32,842 nucleotides of DNA, from positions 876 to 33,717 of the forward strand of contig DACE01000016.1 in NCBI GenBank assembly GCA_002494645.1. The letters are read 5' to 3'. Numbering within the stretch: position 1 is the stretch's first letter; each line of letters starts with the position of its first letter. The notes under the pieces are model-generated. The model was not told where the DNA came from. It did no database searches and saw only the letters and a list, made by a program, of their open reading frames with translations. A program made the translations under genes and the position numbers. Below, in pieces: positions 1-8,991 of the stretch. This stretch comes from Euryarchaeota archaeon UBA256. Lineage in GTDB: Archaea; Thermoplasmatota; Poseidoniia; Poseidoniales; Poseidoniaceae.

Positions 1-38
1 GGCTGTCCTGTTTCCATGGTGATACACAATGTTGTGAC

Positions 39-53
39 TTGTTAATCTAACAA
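39..53. repeat. Short perfect inverted repeat, 6-bp arms
   Basis: TTGTTA and TAACAA flank a 3-base ATC centre. It lies about 30 bases past the stop codon of the acyltransferase-like gene. A second possible pairing, GTTGT (31-35) with ACAAC (50-54), overlaps it. It could be a transcript-end hairpin, or an operator for a gene beyond the left edge. No T-run follows it on the minus strand, so neither role is shown. An ATG at 17 on the minus strand could begin the next gene, but only five codons are visible. Confidence 0.3.
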
Positions 54-83
54 CGTCATTGTCAACCCTCCACTCCTGGTGGC

Positions 84-1157
84 TCATTCATCAGACTGGT
101 TTGCGAATTGTTGACGGCGTCCTTTGAATCTCTTTTCGAACGTTCGCATCAACGACTCAAGGTTCCTTGATGGATATCGCTTGTACCAATAAGCAGCAAG
201 CAACCCCCACAAGAGCGTGTACGAAAGAGTCACAAGCATCGATTGCGTTAACGACCACCCATTCCGTTCATCGACCTCATGAAGGAAGGTAAACGGAAGA
301 AAGTGCATGACGTAGACGGTGAGTGAACATCGCCCGGTGAGGGCCAACCACTCCGCGTGGAGGCGTGTTGATACAAGAGCCCATAGAAGGGTCACCCCGG
401 TGAGGCTTGCGATGAGAAAAGGCCCGTTGGCAGGAAAGAACGTTAGAAGGGCTGTTCCTGAGGGAAGCGCCCAAGCCAGATTATTCTTCCAAGCGTAGAA
501 GAGTAATAGGCCGCTATACGTCAAGCCCAGCGCAGTAAAGGTGACAGCTGGTCTTGTGCGTCCTGAGGGAAGAGCGGATATAGTAGCTCCAAAGGCTGCA
601 AAAAGAACCCATGGATGGAGCGGGTAGGTCCCTGTCAAAACCAGATGTTCGACAAACACAACCGTTGAATGGGTTGATACACGAGCGTTCCATGACGATA
701 CTCCTTGTATCTCTGGAGCCAAAAATGTCAGCGTAAGTACGGCTGCAAATATTGACAAGAAGTACGCTTGAGCAGAAAGTCGCCCCTGGCGGAGGGGATA
801 GATCCAAATGGGTTCTGTGAGGATCAATAAGGCCATCAATGAGAGAACGCCTGGAGTAAAGGGTTCGAAAAGGTGGGGTGAAATGATGTTCACGAGAAAT
901 TGGCATACGAAAAGAAAAGACGCACGAATAACACGCTGTTGATGAGTTAAGTTCGCCCTCAACAACCCCCAGCCCAAGAGCGTGATGAACAGGGGCGCTG
1001 CAAGGCCACCGAGGCCTGAAACAACGTAGGCTAGAACCGATGTTTGAGCGCTTGAATATGGATTCCATGTGGCTGCCGCATGAACCATTACCATCAATAA
1101 AACGGCAAGCCCTCGTAATGCGTCGATGTGAAGGATGCGTTTGTTATGATTCAACAT
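84..1157 (-). CDS. Polytopic membrane acyltransferase-like protein (HGSNAT/DUF1624/YeiB-like)
   Basis: This 357-residue integral membrane protein has about ten hydrophobic segments. Its N-terminal signature, IDALRGLAVLLMVMVHA at residues 10-27, begins the family related to heparan-alpha-glucosaminide N-acetyltransferase and YeiB/DUF418 proteins, in which an Arg and a membrane His are conserved. A second typical block, LTGRCSLTVYVMHF, lies near residues 273-286, and the C-terminus is basic. Family members are thought to move acyl groups across or onto membrane-facing glycans, but the substrate cannot be read here. The gene starts 5 bases after the purQ stop on the same strand, so it is probably co-transcribed with purL-purQ. 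No functional link to purine synthesis is evident. The family call is good; the activity is inferred. Confidence 0.75.
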   Translation of the reverse strand: MLNHNKRILHIDALRGLAVLLMVMVHAAATWNPYSSAQTSVLAYVVSGLGGLAAPLFITLLGWGLLRANLTHQQRVIRASFLFVCQFLVNIISPHLFEPFTPGVLSLMALLILTEPIWIYPLRQGRLSAQAYFLSIFAAVLTLTFLAPEIQGVSSWNARVSTHSTVVFVEHLVLTGTYPLHPWVLFAAFGATISALPSGRTRPAVTFTALGLTYSGLLLFYAWKNNLAWALPSGTALLTFFPANGPFLIASLTGVTLLWALVSTRLHAEWLALTGRCSLTVYVMHFLPFTFLHEVDERNGWSLTQSMLVTLSYTLLWGLLAAYWYKRYPSRNLESLMRTFEKRFKGRRQQFANQSDE

Positions 1158-1162
1158 TCAAA

Positions 1163-2011
1163 TCAACGGTTTTGCTTCACATATTCCACGGCATTTCGAA
1201 ACATCTGCAATCCCTCTCCCTCCCATGAATCGAGTGCGTCACCCGTCCCGATAGGTGCCGTTCCCCTCGTATGGTCTGGATGCAGCCAACGTGCATAATT
1301 CGCTTCAGGGTGTGGCATTAATCCAAAGACAAGGCCCGTTGCATCACATATTCCTGCAACGTTTCTCATACTGCCGTTGGGACTCAGTGGATATGGGAGG
1401 GCTGTGTCGCTCAGTCCTTCTCCGACGGACGTCGAGGGGTCCACGTAACGCACCGTCAATTGATGGGTGGTTGACAAGGCCTCAAGTGCTTCTGGCGTTG
1501 GCATGATGTATTTTCCTTCACCGTGGCGTACCGGACACGAGATTCTGGTCATGCCTTTCGTCCATATACAGGGGCTGTTTTGGTCAAATTCCAGCGTTAC
1601 CCAACGGTCCTCGTAGCGACCGCTGTCGTTGAGGCCGAGGCTCCCGCGCTGGACAAAGTCGGGCGACTCTCCTGCGCCGGGGCCGGGCAGTAGGCCTGTT
1701 TTTACAAGAACTTGGAATCCGTTACAGATGCCAATGATCGGTTTACCCGCATCAACGAAGTCACGAAGGGCGTCACGCATAGCAAAACGCATGCGATTTC
1801 CAAGAAGGCGTCCGCTACCGAGGTGGTCGCCAAAGGAGAACCCTCCCGGCACTGCAAGAATATCGAAATCTGCGAGGTTGGAGTCTCCCGAGATGAATCT
1901 GTTGACGTGAATTCGGTGTGCTTCTGCACCAGCCAGTTCAAACACTGCTTTGGTTTCATGATCGCAGTTGATGCCGAAACCAAAGAGTACGGCGACACGG
2001 GGCAGCATCAT
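1163..2011 (-). CDS. purQ: Phosphoribosylformylglycinamidine synthase, glutamine amidotransferase subunit PurQ
   Basis: This class I glutamine amidotransferase supplies ammonia from glutamine to PurL for FGAM formation in de novo purine synthesis. With the chosen start it has 282 residues. The nucleophile is Cys96 in GICNGFQ, and the His/Glu pair is in GLMPHPEAN near residues 252-260. PGGFSFGD at residues 55-62 forms the oxyanion region. It is longer than the roughly 225-residue PurQ of Bacillus and most archaea, matching the longer type that partners PurS-PurL fusions. The ATG at 2011 overlaps the purL stop as ATGA and has a strong AGGAGGGG site just upstream. A second ATG follows immediately at 2008. 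Reading further upstream adds only 12 residues unlike the family. Confidence 0.95.
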   Translation of the reverse strand: MMLPRVAVLFGFGINCDHETKAVFELAGAEAHRIHVNRFISGDSNLADFDILAVPGGFSFGDHLGSGRLLGNRMRFAMRDALRDFVDAGKPIIGICNGFQVLVKTGLLPGPGAGESPDFVQRGSLGLNDSGRYEDRWVTLEFDQNSPCIWTKGMTRISCPVRHGEGKYIMPTPEALEALSTTHQLTVRYVDPSTSVGEGLSDTALPYPLSPNGSMRNVAGICDATGLVFGLMPHPEANYARWLHPDHTRGTAPIGTGDALDSWEGEGLQMFRNAVEYVKQNR

Positions 2012-5000
2012 GCGACCCCTCCTGTCATGTCCAGTGTGCCTTTCCATGCATGCGCCAATTCATTGACATCGCTTGAAACAAGAAGTGTATCTCCATCAAC
2101 CATTTCCAGAACGGAGGTAGCGGTTACTTCACCTAAAATAGTGGTTGGATGGCCTTTCATCGTTGCTAGGAATGCTGCCTCGTGTTCGGGTTTGACGGCG
2201 ACGACAATGCGTCCGAGTGATTCACCCCAAAGCCGAGCCCAAAGGTCACCTTCTCCTGTTCCATCAATGTCAACACTCGCCCCAATGCGCCCTCCAATGC
2301 ACATTTCAGCGATGGCTACCGCAAGACCGCCTTCACTGCAGTCGTGAGCGGTTTTGACCAAGCCTTGGTGAATAGTGGAAGAAAGTTGTCGATAGGTCGC
2401 TAAATTTTGTTCGGGATTCAACAGGAGGGGGACATTGCCACCAATGCCGTTATTTGAATCGCGTTCCCGCATCATAAAGGCTAATTCGCTGGCCCCTAAT
2501 TCTTGTTGGGAGTGTCCAACGAGATAGATTCGGTCACCGGCTTGTTTGAAGTCGCTGCTTGCACTGTTTCGAACATCGGGATGGTCTCCGAAGAGCGAAA
2601 AGAGGAGGGTGGGTGGGATAGAAATTTTGTTCTCGCCGCTTCCATAATCGTTCTTCATCGAATCTTTGCCACTCACGCAGGGAAGGCGATACGCACGGCA
2701 GACTCGTTCTAATTCCCGATTCGCTCGTACCAATTGTGCGAGTTTGAAACGACCATCGGGCGTTTTCACGGACTCTATGGGGTCGGGCCAGCAAAAGTTG
2801 TCCAAGCCTGCCATTTTGTCCACGTCAAGGCCGACACATACGGCATTTCGGACCGCCTCATCAATCGCTGCTGCAGCCATTGCTCCAGCATCAATATCTG
2901 AATACCGTGGAGCGATACCGCATGAGATGACAAGCCCGTGTGGGTCGCCGTGCAATGGTGCGATGACCCCTGCGTCGCCCGGCCCGTCTCGCTCAACTCC
3001 GACAAAGGGTTTGATGGCTGTTTGAGCGATGACTTCGTGGTCATACTGGCGCACCCATGTCTCTTTGCTGGCGATGTTTGGTCGTTGAAGCATTGATGAA
3101 AGTAATTCATTATGATCGACTTGCTTCGGGGCAACAAAGGGCTGCTGCTCGGGCGGCGTCCACTCCGATTCAAGTTGGAGTTGTGGGACGCCGTCATGAA
3201 GGAATTCAATGGGGAGGTAAGCCACCGTTTCTTCTCCATAGCGTACGTGGAACATGCCTGTAGATGTGAACGTAGCTACCGGCGTTGCTTCAACTTCATG
3301 CAGGCCCGCCAGTGCTTCAAAGGCTGCCTGGTCGGCGGGACGTACTGCGACCGTCATCCGTTCCTGGCTCTCAGAGACGAGAATTTCCCAGGGCGATAGC
3401 CCGGCTTGTTTCAGCGGTACTGTGGCGAGGTCAATTTCACATCCATTGGTATATTCTGCCATCTCACCGATTGATGAAGAGAGCCCGCCAGCCCCGTTGT
3501 CAGTGATACAGCTGATCAGTCCTTCATCACGTGCTTCGAGGATCATGTCTACCATTTTCTTCTGCGTAATCGGGTCACCAATTTGGACGGCGCTGGAGGG
3601 GGATTCTTCCGTGAGTTCAAGTGAAGAAAAGGTCGCTCCGTGGATGCCGTCGTAACCTACACGTCCGCCTACCATGTATACGATATCGCCCGCAACTGGG
3701 GTTTTGATGTGTGAGGGTCGCCCGTCTGGAAGATTGCGCGGCATGATGCCGACCGTCCCACAATAAACGAGGGGTTTACCGATGTAGCGGTCATCAAACA
3801 CAATCGCTCCGTTGACGGTCGGAATGCCTGACTCGTTGCCACCCACTCGTACTCCTGCATGGACGCCACGTAGTACCCTCGATGGGTGAAAGAGGTTGTC
3901 CGGTAGGGTGCCTTCCCAATTGGGTGGACCAAAACAAAAAACATCGGTATTGGCTATTGGACGGGCGCCTAATCCCGTGCCGAGAATGTCACGATTCACG
4001 CCTACGATTCCCGTCATAGCGCCGCCATAAGGGTCAAGGGCAGAGGGGGAATTGTGTGTTTCTGCTTTCATGCAAACGCTCCATGTATCGTCCCAAGCAA
4101 TGACGCCCGAGTTGTCGTGGAACACTGAAAGAAGCCAATCCACGTCCTTCTGCATGTCGTGTGTTGGCGTCATGATGTGTGTTTTGAAGAGTGAATCGAT
4201 CACCGTATCCTCGCCCGTTTCATGGTCGACATGGTGAATTCTCGATGCAAAGATTTTGTGTTTACAGTGCTCGCTCCATGTTTGAGCGAGACATTCGAGT
4301 TCAACATCTGTTGGCGCATTGGGAGAAATTCCGTGGGCGGTTCGAAGCGTTCGAACCTCTTCGTCACGGTAATGCGCTTGAATGGCATGCATTTCTTCCA
4401 AGTTCAGTGCTAAGAGTCCGTCTGTTGAGATGGATTCAAGCGTCTGATCGTCGCATTCAAGATCAATACTCTTTGGTTGAATGAAGACCTGTTCGGGGGG
4501 CGTTGGATAGTCAAGTGCGGGCCAATGTCCTCCTTGACAAGCCGTACGGTCGGCGACCAATGCACGCTCGATGAGGTTGTTGTGCAGCGTTCCTGCAAGC
4601 CACGTAGGGTCAAGGTCACTGGTCCCGTAGAATGCATAGGTCGTATAGGTCGATATTCGTGCATCCCTGTCTTCAGGGAAGAGAGTGAGGTAGCCGTCGG
4701 TGGCTGCCTTGCCGGGGTTATCAGTCACTCCGGGTTTGAACCCCACGGTGACGACCATGTCGGGTGTTTGGTCAAACAATTCTGTTGAGAGAAACAGTGT
4801 GTTGGCTGCGCCGTGCTCAATAATGGGGTCTGCAAAGAGGTCGTCAACCCGTGACGCAATCGTTTCTGAGGCCGTTTCACCTTGAATGAGGTAGCCGCAA
4901 ATGGAGCGTACTCGTTCCACGGAACAGCCGTGGTCTGCCTGCAATTGGCGGCGAACGACGTCGCCTCGGACATCGCGCATACCCGCGCCTTCTCGGGGCG

Positions 5001-5025
5001 TAATCTCAACCCGTGTCATTGGCAT
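2008..5025 (-). CDS. purL: Phosphoribosylformylglycinamidine synthase PurL with PurS-like N-terminal domain
   Basis: This is the synthetase subunit that converts FGAR and ATP, with ammonia from PurQ, into FGAM. About 1005 residues are predicted from the ATG at 5025. The N-terminal 80 residues look like PurS (RVEITPREG, then DVRGDVV, then LFADPIIE), so PurS is fused and no separate purS is needed. The catalytic part carries WSEHCKHKIF, KAETHNSP, TDNGAGGLSSSIGEMAEY, SESQERM, SGKDSMKNDY and DCSEGGLAVAIAEM in family order. An upstream extension to 5172 would run into uvrA and has no PurL similarity, so it is rejected. No clear ribosome site precedes 5025; a GTG at 5034 is an alternative. UvrA ends 64 bases upstream on the same strand. 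Confidence 0.95.
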   Translation of the reverse strand: MPMTRVEITPREGAGMRDVRGDVVRRQLQADHGCSVERVRSICGYLIQGETASETIASRVDDLFADPIIEHGAANTLFLSTELFDQTPDMVVTVGFKPGVTDNPGKAATDGYLTLFPEDRDARISTYTTYAFYGTSDLDPTWLAGTLHNNLIERALVADRTACQGGHWPALDYPTPPEQVFIQPKSIDLECDDQTLESISTDGLLALNLEEMHAIQAHYRDEEVRTLRTAHGISPNAPTDVELECLAQTWSEHCKHKIFASRIHHVDHETGEDTVIDSLFKTHIMTPTHDMQKDVDWLLSVFHDNSGVIAWDDTWSVCMKAETHNSPSALDPYGGAMTGIVGVNRDILGTGLGARPIANTDVFCFGPPNWEGTLPDNLFHPSRVLRGVHAGVRVGGNESGIPTVNGAIVFDDRYIGKPLVYCGTVGIMPRNLPDGRPSHIKTPVAGDIVYMVGGRVGYDGIHGATFSSLELTEESPSSAVQIGDPITQKKMVDMILEARDEGLISCITDNGAGGLSSSIGEMAEYTNGCEIDLATVPLKQAGLSPWEILVSESQERMTVAVRPADQAAFEALAGLHEVEATPVATFTSTGMFHVRYGEETVAYLPIEFLHDGVPQLQLESEWTPPEQQPFVAPKQVDHNELLSSMLQRPNIASKETWVRQYDHEVIAQTAIKPFVGVERDGPGDAGVIAPLHGDPHGLVISCGIAPRYSDIDAGAMAAAAIDEAVRNAVCVGLDVDKMAGLDNFCWPDPIESVKTPDGRFKLAQLVRANRELERVCRAYRLPCVSGKDSMKNDYGSGENKISIPPTLLFSLFGDHPDVRNSASSDFKQAGDRIYLVGHSQQELGASELAFMMRERDSNNGIGGNVPLLLNPEQNLATYRQLSSTIHQGLVKTAHDCSEGGLAVAIAEMCIGGRIGASVDIDGTGEGDLWARLWGESLGRIVVAVKPEHEAAFLATMKGHPTTILGEVTATSVLEMVDGDTLLVSSDVNELAHAWKGTLDMTGGVA
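2016..2023 (-). promoter_or_regulatory. Strong Shine-Dalgarno site for purQ
   Basis: AGGAGGGG lies on the minus strand inside the end of purL. The AGGAGG core is 6 bases from the ATG at 2011 and 9 from the ATG at 2008. With the ATGA overlap it argues for translational coupling of purL and purQ and against the longer purQ start. Confidence 0.75.
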
Positions 5026-5089
5026 AGGATGCACCGTGCCCGTTGGGCAAGCGGATGTTGTTCCATGCGCTCTTTGTAGTCTGCGGCGT

Positions 5090-8029
5090 CTATTGTTCCA
5101 GCATATTGGCCAAAAATTGTCCCGTAGCGCTTTCCGCCGTCTTTGAAATGTCTTCAGGCGTACCGCTTGCAATCAATTGGCCGCCTCGCTCGCCACCGTC
5201 CGGACCGAGGTCGATGACCCAATCACAAGATTTTACCACATCGAGATGATGTTCAATGACGATGATGGTGTGGCCTTTATCTCGCAATTGGTGAAGTACG
5301 CTGATCAGTTTTGCAACATCGCTGAATGAAAGGCCAGTGGTCGGTTCGTCGAGAATGTAGACCGTGTGTTTATTTGGCATTCTTCGCAGTTCGCTGGCAA
5401 GTTTGACGCGTTGAGCCTCTCCTCCAGAAAGCGTGGTTGCTGGTTGTCCAAGGCGTATGTATCCCAAACCTACAGCGTTCAAGGTGTCAAGGGTTCGGTG
5501 AATTTTACGGTGATGTTTGAAGAAATCTACCGCATCAGCAACCGGCATTTGGAGGACGTCGTGGATGTTGCGGCCTTTCCAAGTCACTTCCAAACATTCC
5601 CTTGTGTACCGTTTACCGTCACAGATATCGCAGGTAATCCATACGTCGGGGAGGAAGTTCATCTCGAGTTTTATGGAGCCGCCTCCGCTACAGGCTTCAC
5701 AACGGCCACCTTTGACGTTGAAGCTGAATTGCCCGGGCTTGTAGCCTCGTTCTTTGGATAATTTGGTATCAGCGAAGAGTTTGCGAATTTCATCAAAGAC
5801 CTTGGTATATGTGGCCGGATTTGAACGAGGTGTTCGACCAATAGGGGACTGGTCAATGATGATGGTTTTGTCAACATATTCCATTCCTTCAACAGACGTA
5901 TGTCTACCGGGGAGGGTTTCCGCACGGTGCACTTCGCGTAGCAGCGCTGGAGCAAGAATCCCCGACACAAGTGAAGACTTGCCAGACCCCGACACCCCAG
6001 TAACTGCGGTCATGCAACCAAGGGGGAAGGATGCGGTGATGTTCTGAAGATTGTTATGGCTCGCCCCTTTGATGGTGAGTTTGTTGTTCCCGGGGCGGGT
6101 GCGCTTTTCTGGCCATGGAATGGAGCGTCGTCCACTCAAATAGGCGCCCGTTACAGAGGCTTCCGTCTTCATCACCTCTTCAGGTGTACCGTTGGCGACG
6201 ATCAGGCCGCCTTCAAGCCCGGCTCCTGGCCCGAGGTCGCACAACCAATCCGCTTGGCGGAGGGTGTCTTCATCGTGCTCGACCACCAGCAAGGTATTGC
6301 CCAAGTCACTGAGTTCACGAAGGGTTGCAAGCAGGCGTGCATTGTCTCGTTGATGCAAACCAATGGAGGGTTCGTCGAGAACATACATGACTCCCGTGAG
6401 CCTGCTACCAATCTGCGTCGCAAGGCGGATTCGTTGACTTTCGCCGCCCGAGAGGGTGTTTGCTTTCCGGTCAAGGGTGAGATAGTCCAAACCGACGCTG
6501 TCAAGGAAGCCCAAGCGATTTTCAATTTCTTTGATGATTTCGGTTCCAATGAACATGCTTCTTTCGTCAAGTGTTTCGAGGATGTCTTGGTATGCTTCTG
6601 GGGGGCCGGCTCCTTGTGGGTCCCAGGCTCGTACCAGACCAAGTGCATCGTGCACGGAGCACTGGCTCACTTCTGGTAAACGAATGCCGCCGACCGTGAC
6701 GTAGCGGGCTGCGCGATTGAGTTTCTCTCCTCCACATTCAGAACAATCCAAATCCGTCATGCAGGCGATTAGTCGGTTTCGGGAACGTTCTGAAGTTGTT
6801 TCAGTATACGTTTTCTCCAAACGTGGAATAATACCCTCCCACGGTTTGCTGTACTTGTACTGAGACCCGTTTTCCGAAGTGAATTCAAAATGAATGATGG
6901 TTGAACCCGAACCGTGCAAGAGGATGTCTTGTTCGTCTTCATCAAGGAGTTCAAATGGGAGTGTCGTCGATATTCCATAGTGGCTGCAGGTACATTCCAG
7001 TAACTTTCGGTACCACGAAGGAGACATTGACTGGCGCCAAGGGACAACGCACCCGTTGGCAACGCTGAGGCTGTGGTCAACGATGAGTTCGGTATTGAAT
7101 TGGCGCTGTACGCCAAGTCCTTGGCAGGTACCGCAAGCCCCGAGTGGTGAATTGAAGGAAAAGACGCGCGGTGAGAGTTCGGGCATGAATGCCCCGTGGT
7201 CGGGGCAAGCGAAATCTTCCGACCAGGCAATGGTTTGGCCCTGCTCAGTTTCATGGGAACGTGAATTCTTGGTTTTGACACTTCCTTCGGGGGGTTGTTC
7301 CAAACTCTCAACCGCCAATGTACCTCCACCCAAGCGTAACGCAGATTCCACGGCTTCGGTCAGACGTTGTTTTCTGTCACGGGTGCAGCGCAGACGGTCG
7401 ATTCGAACATCGATGTCGTGACGGAAATTTTTGTCGAGTGTCGGTGGTGTTTCAAAGGGAGTTTCGTGGCCGTTGACCCTTCCGTTGAGATAACCCTGCT
7501 CGACCAATTGGCGGAATAAATCCACATGAGTACCTTTGCGAGCTCGAACAACAGGGCTCCAGATGGCTACTCCGTGACCTTCCATTTTCCAAAAAATGTC
7601 GTCAACGATCTCTTGCACGGTGCGCCGCGCCACTTCCTTGCCGCAAGTAGGGCAGTGAGGTTTGCCAATACGCGCCCAAAGAAGACGGAGATAATCCTGA
7701 ATCTCCGTCACTGTGGCGACGGTTGAACGTGGGTTGTGGCTGCCTTGTTTTTGATCGATTGAAATGGCTGGGGACAGGCCCTCAATTGAATCACAATCGG
7801 CTTTTTTCATCTGCCCGATAAATTGACGGGCGTATGAAGAGAGGCTCTCGACGTAGCGACGTTGCCCTTCAGCGTACAGTGTATCAAAGGCGAGACTTGA
7901 TTTTCCCGACCCAGAGACGCCCGATATCACAACGAATTGGCCTTTGGGGAGATTCACAGAAACGTCTTGGAGGTTGTGGGTTCGGGCCCCTCGGATTTCA
8001 ATCCATCCGTCATCACCTATCTTGCTCAA
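5090..8029 (-). CDS. uvrA: Excinuclease ABC subunit A (UvrA)
   Basis: UvrA is the damage-sensing ABC ATPase of bacterial-type nucleotide excision repair. It forms a dimer that loads UvrB. The 979 predicted residues slightly exceed the usual 940. The first Walker A is GVSGSGKSS at 37-45 and the second is the identical motif in the C-terminal half. Signature motifs are LSGGESQRIRL and LSGGEAQRVKL, with Walker B sites VLDEPSIGL and ILDEPTTGL. Zinc-binding Cys pairs include CPTCG, CGTC, and the C-terminal CEAC/CDIC module. The start is placed at a TTG with GGAGGG 6 bases upstream; a longer version beginning at 8071 adds residues with no counterpart in UvrA. In archaea the gene is bacterial in origin. 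Confidence 0.95.
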   Translation of the reverse strand: MSKIGDDGWIEIRGARTHNLQDVSVNLPKGQFVVISGVSGSGKSSLAFDTLYAEGQRRYVESLSSYARQFIGQMKKADCDSIEGLSPAISIDQKQGSHNPRSTVATVTEIQDYLRLLWARIGKPHCPTCGKEVARRTVQEIVDDIFWKMEGHGVAIWSPVVRARKGTHVDLFRQLVEQGYLNGRVNGHETPFETPPTLDKNFRHDIDVRIDRLRCTRDRKQRLTEAVESALRLGGGTLAVESLEQPPEGSVKTKNSRSHETEQGQTIAWSEDFACPDHGAFMPELSPRVFSFNSPLGACGTCQGLGVQRQFNTELIVDHSLSVANGCVVPWRQSMSPSWYRKLLECTCSHYGISTTLPFELLDEDEQDILLHGSGSTIIHFEFTSENGSQYKYSKPWEGIIPRLEKTYTETTSERSRNRLIACMTDLDCSECGGEKLNRAARYVTVGGIRLPEVSQCSVHDALGLVRAWDPQGAGPPEAYQDILETLDERSMFIGTEIIKEIENRLGFLDSVGLDYLTLDRKANTLSGGESQRIRLATQIGSRLTGVMYVLDEPSIGLHQRDNARLLATLRELSDLGNTLLVVEHDEDTLRQADWLCDLGPGAGLEGGLIVANGTPEEVMKTEASVTGAYLSGRRSIPWPEKRTRPGNNKLTIKGASHNNLQNITASFPLGCMTAVTGVSGSGKSSLVSGILAPALLREVHRAETLPGRHTSVEGMEYVDKTIIIDQSPIGRTPRSNPATYTKVFDEIRKLFADTKLSKERGYKPGQFSFNVKGGRCEACSGGGSIKLEMNFLPDVWITCDICDGKRYTRECLEVTWKGRNIHDVLQMPVADAVDFFKHHRKIHRTLDTLNAVGLGYIRLGQPATTLSGGEAQRVKLASELRRMPNKHTVYILDEPTTGLSFSDVAKLISVLHQLRDKGHTIIVIEHHLDVVKSCDWVIDLGPDGGERGGQLIASGTPEDISKTAESATGQFLANMLEQ

Positions 8030-8035
8030 AGGCGA

Positions 8036-8041
8036 CCCTCC
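8036..8041 (-). promoter_or_regulatory. Shine-Dalgarno site setting a TTG start for uvrA
   Basis: GGAGGG on the minus strand lies 6 bases before the TTG at 8029. No ATG occurs near the expected UvrA N-terminus, so this site decides the start. It implies that uvrA is translated from a leadered message with a non-ATG initiator. Confidence 0.6.
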
Positions 8042-8115
8042 GTTCTTGGCGGTGCGTCTACAGTTCTTCAAGTCCTGCTTTCACGCCATCCAGAGAAGCC
8101 TATGAGATTCTTCGT

Positions 8116-8991
8116 TCACAGATTGAATGAGTTGGGAGAAGGTGCTTCAAATCGGACCGGGTCGTCGTGCTCTGGATGAAGAAATTCGAGCGCATGAGCA
8201 TGAAGCATGAGGCGGCGATGAGGGTTGGTTTCAGCACCGTGCAACGCATCCCCAACCACGGGTGTTTCGATATATTGCATTGCCATACGGATTTGATGTC
8301 GACGACCTGTCTCTATTTCAACCTCGACCAATGCCAACTCTTCGTTACCATTGATGACTTGGTAGTGTGATATGGCCTGTTTACCCTTTGGGTGTTTCGA
8401 ATTCACGGCCTTGACGTTGAGAAATTTATCTTCCATCAACCAGGTGCTGATGGTACCATGCTGTTGCTGCGGCATTCCCTCAACCAAGGCGAGATATTGG
8501 CGGTGAACTTCCCGTTGGCTGAATTGCTCCTGAAGGTGAGCCTTGGCGTGCTTGGATTTTGCAAACACCATGACGCCGGAGGTTTCTCTGTCAAGGCGGT
8601 GAACGATAAAGCACCATGCTTCGGGATGTTGTTGCCGCAAATAATCCACGCAGCGACTGTGCAGCGTATCCATCTCTAATTTATCTGTAGCAATGGAAAG
8701 AAGGTGTGCGGGTTTGTTGACAACCAGCACGTAATCGTCTTCAAACAGAACGTCAAGGTCAATGGTATTCTTTGATTCAGGTGGTGGTGTTTGCTCAATC
8801 GCTTTTTGGTGGTCAAGGACCGTGATGATGTCCCCGGGTTGAATCTCATGTTTAGCCCGGTGCTGAACTTCTTGATTGACTTCAATGCGCCCTTGAGTCA
8901 ACATTTTCCTTAATTTCGACTTGCTCGTTGAAGGAAACATCCGTTCGAGAGATGCCAAAAGAACGGTATGATCTTCTGCAGTATGATTCAT
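8116..8991 (-). CDS. RluA/RluD-family RNA pseudouridine synthase
   Basis: This enzyme isomerises uridine to pseudouridine in structured RNA. Residues about 10-60 form an S4 RNA-binding domain, including KSKLRKMLTQGRIEVN and the PGDIITV turn. The catalytic domain follows, with the aspartate at D134 in HRLDRETSG and a later GRRHQIR block near residues 227-233. Its 291 residues are close to RluA/RluD length. The ATG overlaps the moeA stop as ATGA, so the two are probably translationally coupled. UvrA begins 86 bases downstream on the same strand. The exact RNA target cannot be assigned from sequence, so RluC/RluD-type naming is avoided. This family is more typical of bacteria than archaea. Confidence 0.9.
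   Translation of the reverse strand: MNHTAEDHTVLLASLERMFPSTSKSKLRKMLTQGRIEVNQEVQHRAKHEIQPGDIITVLDHQKAIEQTPPPESKNTIDLDVLFEDDYVLVVNKPAHLLSIATDKLEMDTLHSRCVDYLRQQHPEAWCFIVHRLDRETSGVMVFAKSKHAKAHLQEQFSQREVHRQYLALVEGMPQQQHGTISTWLMEDKFLNVKAVNSKHPKGKQAISHYQVINGNEELALVEVEIETGRRHQIRMAMQYIETPVVGDALHGAETNPHRRLMLHAHALEFLHPEHDDPVRFEAPSPNSFNL

Noticed and set aside
1..83. End or start of a gene at the left edge
   Set aside because: One plus-strand frame is open to 45 and an ATG lies at 17 on the minus strand, but neither has enough sequence to judge.
514..1068. 184-residue open frame on the minus strand inside the acyltransferase gene
   Set aside because: It lies in another frame of a gene with clear family features and has scattered Ser/Arg/Cys composition typical of a shadow.
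5026..5172. 49-residue N-terminal extension of PurL
   Set aside because: It overlaps the end of uvrA, is very Arg-rich and precedes the conserved PurS-like start.
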